Source: Abditibacteriaceae bacterium (lineage in GTDB: Bacteria; Armatimonadota; Abditibacteriia; Abditibacteriales; Abditibacteriaceae). Taken from it: a DNA stretch of 64,000 bases. The notes below the pieces were generated by a model. It worked only from the letters and a program-made list of their open reading frames with translations, did no database searches and had not been told where the DNA came from. Positions 51,414 to 59,426 of the stretch are shown here, one piece after another. The translations under genes were made by a program, and so were the position numbers. Location: the NCBI GenBank assembly GCA_019239895.1, contig JAFAZH010000012.1, forward strand, positions 62,001 to 126,000. The letters are read 5' to 3'. Position 1 is the stretch's first letter; every line of letters starts with the position of its first letter.

Positions 51414-53018
51414 CTATGCGGACATCGTATTACCACCCATCAAGGCACCAATAATTTCACGGTTGGTATCAGGTTTTAGCAATTCAGCACTAGGTAGCAA
51501 GCGACCTTCGTATAGAACTCCAATGCGGTCGCTGAGTTGGATAACTTCGTCAAGATCGGTCGAGATTAACAAGACAGCAGCACCTTTGTTGGTGGCTGTG
51601 CGCAGTTGCTCATGCACAAACTGGGTGGCACCAACATCGAGTCCGCGTGTCGGGTCGGCGGCGACAACGGCTCCATGTGGGAAGGAAAGGGCGCGGGCGA
51701 TGATGACTTTCTGTTGATTGCCGCCCGACAAATTCGCGGCGAGAGTTCTTTCTGCCGTGGCCGGGGCACGCACATCGAATTGCTGCATCAGCGCGTGGGT
51801 TTTTTGACGCGCTGCCTTCCAATTTAAAGTAAAGCGAGTCCGGCACTGGGCACGTAGGGTGGGATTAAGGGCCATATTTTCGGCTAAGTCAAATGATTGA
51901 ATTAAACCAACGGTCTGGCGGTCAGGGGGGATGACCGCGATGGGCTGGCCATCGGCTACCCCGAAACGGCCCCCTTGCGGCGAGCGCAGGCCACTGAGTA
52001 TCTCGACCAGTTCGCGTTGCCCATTGCCATCCACACCGGCTAAACCAACGATTTCTCCGGGTTGGATGGATAAAGAAAAATTACGTAGCGTACCGCCAGA
52101 TAAATTTTCAATGATTAAGCGCGGCGCGGTAGCCGCATCAGGATTGGGTTTCACTGGTGGTCGCTGATCCACATCGCGTAATTCTCTACCCACCATAAGG
52201 GTTGCTAACTCTTGTGCATTGGTTTCCATCGTGCGGCGTTCGCCGACGATACGGCCATGCCGCAAGATTACAATACGATCACACAGCGCCAGCACTTCAT
52301 TCAGCTTATGCGAGACAAAGATAATGCCACGCTGTTGCTCGCGTAACCGGCGCAGGGTTTTGAATAGTTCTTCTACTTCCGCAGGTGTCAGGTTGGCGGT
52401 CGGCTCATCTAAGAGTAAGAGGCGAGCAGTGTTAGAAGAGGGAGTCTGGGGTTTGGAGGCTGGCGGCTGGAGGTTGGGGACTGGTTGGTTCTGGTTCGAT
52501 CCTCGATCCTCAATGCTCGATTCTCTATCCTCCATCCCTGATCCTTGTGCTGTATCGTTGGCAAAGAGAGCTTTAAGAATTTCGACGCGCTGTAATTCAC
52601 CGACGCTGAGGTCGGCCACCCGTTGTGTGCCATCAATCTTCCAGCCTAAAGTTTGTGCCCAGGCTTGAATGCGTGCGTTCCATTCGTCCGCATTAAAAAC
52701 GGCCCCCGCTTGCGGCGCATGAAGCGCGATATTTTCGGCGACAGTAAAGACTGGCACCAGCATAAAATGCTGATGGACGACGCCGATACCCCGTTGAGTC
52801 GCGGCGCGGGGAGACGCCAAATGGACGGGTTCATCATCCCATCTCAATTGTCCCGCAGTGGGGGTGAGGACACCACCGATAATGTTCATCAGCGTGCTCT
52901 TACCCGCTCCATTTTCTCCCAGCAGCCCGACGATCTCGCCCTCGCGCACCACCAAATCCACCTCATCCAGCGCCTTAAAGCTGCCGAAGGTTTTGGTAAT
53001 CTGGCGTAATTCGAGCAT
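51414..53018 (-). CDS. BMP-type ABC transporter ATPase with inserted repeat
   Basis: Two ABC modules are present: Walker A GLLGENGAGKSTLMN (about 35-49), signature LSVGELQRVEIL, Walker B RLLLLDEPTAN; and a second half with NLSGGNQQKVIIARAL and a degenerate Walker A, as in RbsA/MglA/YufO-like proteins. Between the first signature and Walker B (about residues 156-196) an insertion QGSGMEDRESSIEDRGSNQN and following Pro/Ser-rich residues is absent from the family; its DNA consists of words from the intergenic repeats. The frame opens at 53042, but the true start is ATG 53018 (MLELRQ), with the extra residues coming from the repeat arm. It energises nucleoside uptake. Confidence 0.9.
   Translation of the reverse strand: MLELRQITKTFGSFKALDEVDLVVREGEIVGLLGENGAGKSTLMNIIGGVLTPTAGQLRWDDEPVHLASPRAATQRGIGVVHQHFMLVPVFTVAENIALHAPQAGAVFNADEWNARIQAWAQTLGWKIDGTQRVADLSVGELQRVEILKALFANDTAQGSGMEDRESSIEDRGSNQNQPVPNLQPPASKPQTPSSNTARLLLLDEPTANLTPAEVEELFKTLRRLREQQRGIIFVSHKLNEVLALCDRIVILRHGRIVGERRTMETNAQELATLMVGRELRDVDQRPPVKPNPDAATAPRLIIENLSGGTLRNFSLSIQPGEIVGLAGVDGNGQRELVEILSGLRSPQGGRFGVADGQPIAVIPPDRQTVGLIQSFDLAENMALNPTLRAQCRTRFTLNWKAARQKTHALMQQFDVRAPATAERTLAANLSGGNQQKVIIARALSFPHGAVVAADPTRGLDVGATQFVHEQLRTATNKGAAVLLISTDLDEVIQLSDRIGVLYEGRLLPSAELLKPDTNREIIGALMGGNTMSA
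52424..52553. repeat. Dispersed-repeat words within the ABC ATPase gene
   Basis: gatcctcgatcctcaatgct, cgattctctatcctccat and neighbouring tccagcc-type words correspond to the same vocabulary as the intergenic repeats at 7208-7315 and 23621-23772. The reading frame is preserved, and the peptide lies between conserved ABC motifs. Confidence 0.8.
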
Positions 53019-53021
53019 GGA

Positions 53022-53172
53022 TTTGGAACCACGAATGGACACTAATAAACGCGAATAAACCTAAAATAAAAGAGAGACCGCCAAGGATTAGTGTCTGAGT
53101 GTGTTGCTGCGCTCCAGTGTTCCTTTTCTATTTCTTCATTCGCGTTTATTAGTGTTCATTCGTGGTTCCAAA
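53022..53172. repeat. Inverted repeat filling the bmp-ATPase gap
   Basis: Arms of 35 bases (53022-53056 and 53138-53172) have one mismatch and include gaaccacgaatggacacta and ataaacgcgaat words. They span from the BMP stop codon to 4 bases before the ATPase start, so no separate ribosome binding site exists. Confidence 0.92.
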
Positions 53173-54252
53173 TCAAACATGTCTCTGGATTTTGAGTTTG
53201 CCGCTTTTGATGTCTTTTTCGGCAGCGGTGAGTTTCTGCATCAGGGCCGGGGGGACTTTAGCCTTGAGAGCGGCATTCCATTGGACGGATACAGTGCCTT
53301 TAGGAACGTTCAGTTCAATGAAATCGGCAGTAAATTTGTTGTTTTGCACGCTCTTGGCTAATTCAACGAAGGCTTTGGGCATTTCGATCACGGCGGAGGC
53401 TAAACAGACATTGGGGGCAATGCTGTTCTGATTGCGATTGGAGCCGAAAACCAGCACGTTCTGCGCTTCCTCGGCAGCATTAAACATGCCTTTGCCTGCT
53501 TGATCGGCGTTATGAAAAAGAAAGTCGGCTTTTTGGGCGATCATCGTTTTAGCCGATTCCTTGGCCGCATTCTGGTCTTCAAAGTTGCCGACATAATTCG
53601 TGAGAATAGCAACCTTGGGATTAACACTCTTGGCACCATCGGTAAAGGCGTCGAAAGTAGAAGTGATAACCGGTAATTTCATCCCGCCAATGGCTCCAAT
53701 GACATTAGTTTTTGTCATGCCTCCGGCAGCCATGCCCAACAGATAGGTGGCTTCTTCCAGTTTGGGCACAATCGTCGCTACGTTGGGCGCTTGCTTGACA
53801 TTGCCACCGACCACCACAAATTTAGTATCGGGATATTGAGGCGCAACTTCTAAGACGCGCTTGCCATACTCGAAGCCGTGGCAGATGACGAGGTTAAACT
53901 TTTTATCACCAAAATCACGCATGGCTGGTTGCTGATCGGACGCATTCTTGGTGACTTGGTGCGCGACTTCTGCCCCCAACTCCTTCTGCACCGCCTGCAA
54001 GCCCTCATAAGCCAATTGATTCCAGCCCTGATCGTTAATATCGCCGGGTGTCAGCAGGGCCACTTTCAGCTTGCCTGTTGGTGCAGTGGCCTTACTGGAA
54101 GTTGAGGCGTTTCCACTGCCTCCGTTGGAGGTGGTTGAAGCCGAACTCGAACCGCTCCTCGCACTCGTAGGTGCTGATGTTTGGCTACAGCCAGCTAGGG
54201 CAAATCCGGCAACTAAAAATGGCAGACCCAATAAAAAGCGTAAACGCTGCAC
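53173..54252 (-). CDS. BMP-family lipoprotein, nucleoside-binding
   Basis: A lipoprotein signal (AGFALAGC, cleavage before C22) and a Ser/Thr/Gly-rich tether (about 23-60) precede the BMP/PnrA fold: LKVALLTPGDINDQGWNQLAYEG (about 60-83), VICHGFEYGKRVLEVAPQYPDTKF and FGSNRNQNSIAPNVCLASAV. These proteins bind purine nucleosides or related ligands and pass them to the ABC permeases encoded downstream. The start is GTG at 54252 with GAGG at a suitable distance. It is the first gene of the importer operon on the minus strand. Confidence 0.9.
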   Translation of the reverse strand: MQRLRFLLGLPFLVAGFALAGCSQTSAPTSARSGSSSASTTSNGGSGNASTSSKATAPTGKLKVALLTPGDINDQGWNQLAYEGLQAVQKELGAEVAHQVTKNASDQQPAMRDFGDKKFNLVICHGFEYGKRVLEVAPQYPDTKFVVVGGNVKQAPNVATIVPKLEEATYLLGMAAGGMTKTNVIGAIGGMKLPVITSTFDAFTDGAKSVNPKVAILTNYVGNFEDQNAAKESAKTMIAQKADFLFHNADQAGKGMFNAAEEAQNVLVFGSNRNQNSIAPNVCLASAVIEMPKAFVELAKSVQNNKFTADFIELNVPKGTVSVQWNAALKAKVPPALMQKLTAAEKDIKSGKLKIQRHV

Positions 54253-54275
54253 GAAAACCTCACTGACTGAAAACT

Positions 54276-55460
54276 CTAACGAATAATGATAATGCCCATG
54301 TCCGATGCGTGGGCATCGGCGGTGATGCCTGTGGGCTTATGCCCAATCGTCTGGACTTTGGCTTGAGCGGCCTTGCTGCTTTGCACATCTTCGGCATGTT
54401 TCAATAATCTCGCAATGGAGGTGAAGCCATAAGTCTGGGCAAACATACGTGGCGTATAACCATGATCGTCTTTAAAATAGGCAATAGCTCCCCTATCTAA
54501 AAGGGCTTTTACAACCTCGGTCGCGCCACGAAAGACTGCATTCATGAGAGCGGGGCTAGTGTGGCTTCTGGCATCGTTGACTCTCGCCCCTTTATCTAGT
54601 AAAGCCTGCACCGCAGGCATATAGCCACTAAAAGCGGCACACGCTAGGGGCGTCAAAGAGCCGCTGCCACCATTAGCATTAGCTCCTTTATTGAGAAGCT
54701 CGCGCACGGTAAGCCCATAGCCCCCTGCGCAGGCCATCATCAAAGGCGTTATATGACCAGACAGGGTATAAAGATAACGCTTTTGATAAAGCATGAAGTT
54801 TTGATTGTCTGCGGTTTGTGATGTCGAAATCTCCGTGGGGGCCACGCCAAGTACGACGCGAACATTAGGATAGCTGCGCACATCAACTTTGGCTCCTTTG
54901 GATAATAAATAACGCACAGTTCCCAGATGCCCATTCTCGCTGGCCCAATGGAGTGGGGTGAAACCATATTTCCAATCCCGCGCTTCAAGACCAGCACCCT
55001 GAGCGAGCAGGTCGCGCACTCGTGAAGTTTCTCCATCGAAGGCCGCTAACATCAGGTCATAATCGCGCTTGGTCGCGTTATTGATCGGAGGAACCGTTGA
55101 AAATTGCGGAAAGGGTGGATTATCACTGGGCCTCGCGGCGGCGCCGATTGGCACTGTAACCGGGGGAATCTGTGGCGTTGTGTCGGGCGCTTGATTCGCA
55201 TTGGATGCTTGATTTGACCCGGCTGGTCGTGGGGCCTGGCCTCCTTGCGATGGTTGTCCCGCGGCATTTGACTCTGGCCCTACTGGTGGTTGTTCTGGTG
55301 CTCCGACTGGTGGCGGCGGCGGTTGTGGTGTTCTGATCGGTGCCGGGCCTCCCGGTATTAGTTGCACCGGGTCTGAGGTCTGGGGTTCGGCCTGGCTAAC
55401 CCCGGTTTGTATTAAAACCCATACAGGCAGGGCCAGTGCAATCATTCGCTTGGGGATCAT
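54276..55460 (-). CDS. Secreted ankyrin-repeat protein with Pro/Gln-rich segment
   Basis: A short signal peptide (about 1-26) is followed by a Pro/Gly/Gln-rich disordered region (about 27-120) and five or so ankyrin repeats (about 130-355): ALAAFDGETSRVRDLLAQGA, GFTPLHWASENGHLGTVRYLLSKGAK, and later LTPLACAAFSGYMPAVQALLDKGARV and TEVVKALLDRGAIAYFKDDHG. Ankyrin repeats mediate protein-protein contacts; export to the periplasm or surface is indicated. The third ATG at 55460 has GAGGAG at optimal distance, and 55466 gives two more residues. No operon partner can be identified. Confidence 0.78.
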   Translation of the reverse strand: MIPKRMIALALPVWVLIQTGVSQAEPQTSDPVQLIPGGPAPIRTPQPPPPPVGAPEQPPVGPESNAAGQPSQGGQAPRPAGSNQASNANQAPDTTPQIPPVTVPIGAAARPSDNPPFPQFSTVPPINNATKRDYDLMLAAFDGETSRVRDLLAQGAGLEARDWKYGFTPLHWASENGHLGTVRYLLSKGAKVDVRSYPNVRVVLGVAPTEISTSQTADNQNFMLYQKRYLYTLSGHITPLMMACAGGYGLTVRELLNKGANANGGSGSLTPLACAAFSGYMPAVQALLDKGARVNDARSHTSPALMNAVFRGATEVVKALLDRGAIAYFKDDHGYTPRMFAQTYGFTSIARLLKHAEDVQSSKAAQAKVQTIGHKPTGITADAHASDMGIIIIR

Positions 55461-55568
55461 TCTCATCTCCTCACAATGTGTTCCGTCTTACCAATTTTAC
55501 CTTATTTGGGGCAATGGTTGGCAAATTTCGCACTCTTATCTGCTGAGCCGCAGGAATTGTCTTGTCTC

Positions 55569-56846
55569 TTACAGCGTGCCCTCAATGCCCTCGTCTGCTG
55601 GTTCGCCTGGCTCATGCGCTGCAACGCTACCGGCACGCCCTTGGCTAACATCGCCCGTGTTAGGGTCGCCTGTGCTGCTCTCTTTCGCGGAAGCAATCTG
55701 GCGGCGACGGAGCAGATTCCAACTCAATTCACTACGCCCCAGTAATCCCTGGGGACGCAATAGCATGAGCACAATCAGGATTAACGAATAAATAACATAG
55801 CGCAACGCTGAGATATTTTGTTGCAGCCAGCTTTGCCCATAGTGAAACAGCAAGAATATAGCCAATGTCGCTAAGACGGGCCAGCGCAGCCAGAGCAACC
55901 AGCCCACGACACTTGCACGCATAGCACTACGATAGCGAGAAAAAGAGAGGGCCATCGAAAGGGCGACCACACCTAACCCCACCCAGAAAGCGCCAGAGAG
56001 GGTGCGAAGAATTTCCTCTAAAATTTTAAGTGACACCGCTGAGAGCGTGACACCCGTAATGGAGCCTAATCCGCCCAACACGACCATCACGACCACCTCA
56101 ATGCTGCGCACAAAGGTGAAATCGTTGGGGTGGGCCAGTTGCAGATAATGCACCTGCAACGCCCCGGCGACGCCAGCCCACATGGAAGAGATAACGAAAG
56201 CCAGAACTTTAATTCCTGTAGTGTTGATGCCCATCGCCTCTGCCGCGACTTCATCATCGCGCACCGCACGCATCGAACGCCCCAGGTTGGAATCGGCGAG
56301 GTTGCGCACAGTCAGAATGCACAGGATGGCCCCGCTGTAAATCCAGACAAAACTGGACATCTGAGGCAGATTGCTAAAGCCACTGGCCCCACCGATTTCG
56401 TTAATGGTGCGGATGAGCGAAACGATAATCTGGCCGAAGCCAAGAGTGACAATCGCCAGGTAATCACCCCGTAGGCGCAGGCTGGGCAGTCCTACAATGA
56501 GGCCCGCAATACCAGCGGCGATGGCCGCAATGACAAGAGCGATGGCAAAAACCGGCCCATTGGCGAGAATCAAGCGCGGCCCGGCATAGTAGGTGAAGCA
56601 GGCCGCCGAATAAGCGCCCACTGCCATAAAACCCGCATGGCCGAGCGAGAACTGGCCTGTAATACCGTTAATGAGATTAAGACTGACCGCTAAGATGATG
56701 TTGATACCAGCAAGGTTGATGATGTCGAGATAATACGGATTCAACCAATGGGGCAACAGCATTTGCAGCCCCTGCAATATCCCTAAGCCGATGCCAGCGA
56801 TTAACAGGCGTCCAATCCACATGGCTAAAGGGTGAGAGGCTTTCAT
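55569..56846 (-). CDS. livM: Branched-chain amino acid ABC permease LivM
   Basis: Polytopic protein with the LivM pattern: YYLDIINLAGINIILAVSLNLINGITGQFSLGHAGFMAVGAYSAA (by position about 37-80), GDYLAIVTLGFGQI, NLGRSMRAVRDDEVAAEAMGIN and the EAA-loop GLGSITGVTLSA. It transports branched-chain amino acids or similar substrates with LivH. At 425 residues it is longer than usual; the C-terminal 60 residues are a polar tail without helices. livH lies just upstream on the same strand with a 73-base gap. livF and livG are not found here. Confidence 0.92.
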   Translation of the reverse strand: MKASHPLAMWIGRLLIAGIGLGILQGLQMLLPHWLNPYYLDIINLAGINIILAVSLNLINGITGQFSLGHAGFMAVGAYSAACFTYYAGPRLILANGPVFAIALVIAAIAAGIAGLIVGLPSLRLRGDYLAIVTLGFGQIIVSLIRTINEIGGASGFSNLPQMSSFVWIYSGAILCILTVRNLADSNLGRSMRAVRDDEVAAEAMGINTTGIKVLAFVISSMWAGVAGALQVHYLQLAHPNDFTFVRSIEVVVMVVLGGLGSITGVTLSAVSLKILEEILRTLSGAFWVGLGVVALSMALSFSRYRSAMRASVVGWLLWLRWPVLATLAIFLLFHYGQSWLQQNISALRYVIYSLILIVLMLLRPQGLLGRSELSWNLLRRRQIASAKESSTGDPNTGDVSQGRAGSVAAHEPGEPADEGIEGTL

Positions 56847-56919
56847 CAGAAATGTTAGAAAGAAGTTGGGGTAACGCGCTATTGGTCAGGAGTGCTAATA
56901 TGCGAAATCTACGGCACGC

Positions 56920-57855
56920 TCAAACCTTCTCTGCCGTGGTGCGACCCAGCAAACCAGAAGGACGCACTAACAGCACCAGAATCAGCAGTGCAAAGGCGAT
57001 GGCATCCCGATATTCAGACTTGCCCACTGCCACCACGAGGACTTCCGCAAAACCCAATAAAAGACCACCCAACATCGCGCCGGGAATGCTGCCAATACCA
57101 CCCAAGACAGCGGCAACGAAAGCTTTTAATCCGGCCATCAATCCCATCAGCGGGTCGGCACTGTGCTGATACGTCGAGTTGAGAATCCCCGCTGCCGCAG
57201 CCAACCCCGCGCCCAGGGCAAAAGTAAAGGCAATTATTACGTCGGTATTAATGCCCATCAGGGCAGCGGCGGAGCGGTCTAACGAGACAGCACGCATGGC
57301 CCGCCCGATGCGCGTTTTAAGCACCACCGTCTGCAAACCTGCCATGAGAGCCACCATCACCACCACAATAACGACTTGTAAGAGCGAAACGGAAACCTCT
57401 GGGTGCTGAAGTGTAAATATCTCCCGTTCCGAAATGAGTCCCGGAAAGGGCTGAGGCTTGGCGGAAAATACGGCCTGTCCACCATATTCCAGCAGCATGG
57501 AAACCCCAATTGCGCTGATGAGAATGGTGAGACGTGGTGAGTTGCGCAAGGGACGATAGGCCACCCGCTCAATCAGGATGCCCGCCACGGCACATAGCAG
57601 CATGGCAATGATAAAAATTAGCACCACCAAGGGCAGCCCTGGCGTGTTCCCCTGGTCTACCAAACGAGTAGCCCCGACCCAGCCCGCCGCGAACAGGCCC
57701 GCATACGCCCCCAACATATAAACGTCGCCATGCGCGAAGTTGATAAAGCGCAACACGCCATAAACGAGCGTGTAGCCCAGGGCGATTAAAGCATATATCG
57801 AACCCTGGGCTAAACCGTTAACAAGCTGTTGGGGCAGTTCCTGGAGAAATCGCAT
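56920..57855 (-). CDS. livH: Branched-chain amino acid ABC permease LivH
   Basis: The LivH family start QLVNGLAQGSIYALIALGYTLVYGVLRFINFAHGDVYMLGAYAG (about 11-54, by position) is unmistakable, followed by ERVAYRPLRNSPRLTILISAIGVSMLL and GRAMRAVSLDRSAAALMGIN with the EAA-type loop GIGSIPGAMLGG. Length 311 is canonical. It partners LivM downstream and a Liv-type binding protein upstream. Confidence 0.95.
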   Translation of the reverse strand: MRFLQELPQQLVNGLAQGSIYALIALGYTLVYGVLRFINFAHGDVYMLGAYAGLFAAGWVGATRLVDQGNTPGLPLVVLIFIIAMLLCAVAGILIERVAYRPLRNSPRLTILISAIGVSMLLEYGGQAVFSAKPQPFPGLISEREIFTLQHPEVSVSLLQVVIVVVMVALMAGLQTVVLKTRIGRAMRAVSLDRSAAALMGINTDVIIAFTFALGAGLAAAAGILNSTYQHSADPLMGLMAGLKAFVAAVLGGIGSIPGAMLGGLLLGFAEVLVVAVGKSEYRDAIAFALLILVLLVRPSGLLGRTTAEKV

Positions 57856-57869
57856 TAGGGGAGGAGGGC

Positions 57870-57944
57870 AGGTAGTAGGTGGTAGATGGTAGGTAGAATA
57901 TGGGAGACATCCCCTACATTCTACCTACCATCTACCACCTACCT
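57870..57944. repeat. Inverted repeat, GGTAGTAGGTGGTAG type
   Basis: Arms 57870-57899 and 57918-57944 are complementary with one 3-base gap. It fills the gap between the binding-protein stop and livH start, and the vocabulary resembles the repeat at 2217-2296. Confidence 0.85.
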
Positions 57945-57947
57945 GAC

Positions 57948-59198
57948 TCAAGGCTTAATCGTCGTAAAGGCGGTGAACTTATCACCTTTGACTTGCAAAA
58001 TGGTAATGGGCTTGACGGCGTTGCGGTCTTTATCAATCGAAATGTTGCCCGTGACGCCAGGGTAATTTTTAGTGTTGGCAATAGCATCACGGATTTTATC
58101 GCGGTCAAGACTCCCCGCGCGCTTGATGGCATCCAGCAACAGATGGGTGGCGTCGTAGGCCAGGGGAGCCATCGCGTCGGGGATTTCACCGAAGCGTTTT
58201 TGATAGGTGGTCACGAACTGCTTCACCTTGGGGTCTGGGCTATCGGGTGAATAATGATCGGAGAAATAACAGTTCTGCAACGCGGACTTACCGATTTTTA
58301 TTAATTCGCGTGAATCCCACCCATCGCCACCTAAGAGCGGCTGCTGGATACCCAGTGAACGTGCCTGCACCGCAATGGTGGCAGCTTCTGTATAGTAACC
58401 AGGGATAAAGATGACATCCGGGTTAGTGCTTTTAATGCGCGTTAATTGGGCATGGAAATCGGTGTCGTGTTCGCTATAAGATTCCTGTGCCACAATTTTG
58501 CCGCCGTTTTTCTGGAACTCTTCAATGAAGGCGGCTCCCAGTCCCTTACTATAGTCATTAGCCACGTCGGTCAGCACCGCGGCGGTTTTGGCTTTCAGGT
58601 TCTTGCCCGCAAAGCGAGCGCCCACTGCACCCTGAAAAGTATCGGTAAAGCAAGTCCGAAAAATATCATCCCCAATAGTGGTTACTGTGGGGTTGGTAGA
58701 GGCAGGCGTAATCATCGGCACCCCGGCAGCCTGGCAGATGGGGGCGGCAGCGATAGAGCGCGAGGAAGCTACTTCACCCACGATAGCCAGCACATTATCC
58801 TGGTTAATTAATTTCTTAATAACCGAGCCAACTTGCTCCGACTTGCCGCCGTCGTCCTCTTTTTGCACGCGCACTTTCTTGCCTAGGACGCCCCCGGCTC
58901 CATTCACTTCGTCCACCGCCATCTGCATTCCATTATCGCTGCTGATGCCAAAGGTCGCGGTAGAACCCGTGAGTGAGCCATATTCACCCAGCAGAATGTC
59001 GTCGCCTGTGTAGGCTGCGGCTTTGCCCACGCTAGAGGCGTCGGTGCCATTACTGCCCCCCGTGCCATTGCCGCCAGATGCCGTGCCGCCTTCGGTTGGC
59101 TGCTTGCACCCGGCCACGGCGGTAACAACTACTAAAGAACAAATCAACGGCTTTATACCCCATTGCCCAACCCGCCGCCATCGCTTGATTTCTCGCAT
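57948..59198 (-). CDS. Branched-chain amino acid-type ABC binding lipoprotein
   Basis: A lipobox (VTAVAGC, Cys about 31) and a Gly/Ser/Thr-rich tether precede the periplasmic type I fold: DDILLGEYGSLTGSTATFGISSDNGMQMAVDEVNGAGG, VGEVASSRSIAAAPICQAAGVPMITPASTNPTVT, IFIPGYYTEA and GDGWDSRELIKIG (by pattern). Such proteins bind leucine, isoleucine, valine, or amides. The frame extends to 59255, but ATG 59198 has GGAGAA at proper distance and a clean lipoprotein signal. It is the first gene of the liv operon here. Confidence 0.92.
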   Translation of the reverse strand: MREIKRWRRVGQWGIKPLICSLVVVTAVAGCKQPTEGGTASGGNGTGGSNGTDASSVGKAAAYTGDDILLGEYGSLTGSTATFGISSDNGMQMAVDEVNGAGGVLGKKVRVQKEDDGGKSEQVGSVIKKLINQDNVLAIVGEVASSRSIAAAPICQAAGVPMITPASTNPTVTTIGDDIFRTCFTDTFQGAVGARFAGKNLKAKTAAVLTDVANDYSKGLGAAFIEEFQKNGGKIVAQESYSEHDTDFHAQLTRIKSTNPDVIFIPGYYTEAATIAVQARSLGIQQPLLGGDGWDSRELIKIGKSALQNCYFSDHYSPDSPDPKVKQFVTTYQKRFGEIPDAMAPLAYDATHLLLDAIKRAGSLDRDKIRDAIANTKNYPGVTGNISIDKDRNAVKPITILQVKGDKFTAFTTIKP

Positions 59199-59370
59199 GG
59201 ATAAATTCTCCTGAACTACCTTGAAATGCCTAAACCTGTTTGTGCATTTTATCACAGGGGGTGGCTCATACCAAGCGGTTCCGAGAGGCTCGCTGCGTTT
59301 GTCCTGTTGGTTAACAACGTAGGCTAATAAAGGCAGAAAAGAACGAAGATGGCTTTTGTAGAGGACTTTA

Positions 59371-59402
59371 TATAAGAAGCGTTCGCATAAGAAGCATTCG
59401 CA
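59371..59402. repeat. Short tandem repeat ATAAGAAGCRTTCGC
   Basis: Two consecutive units ataagaagcgttcgc and ataagaagcattcgc occur in the gap between the liv operon and the sulfatase. Confidence 0.7.
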
Positions 59403-59426
59403 AGATTTACTGTTGTAAATCTCCCT

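Noticed and set aside
53019..53042. N-terminal eight residues of the ABC ATPase frame
   Set aside because: They are translated from the repeat arm; the family start is at ATG 53018.
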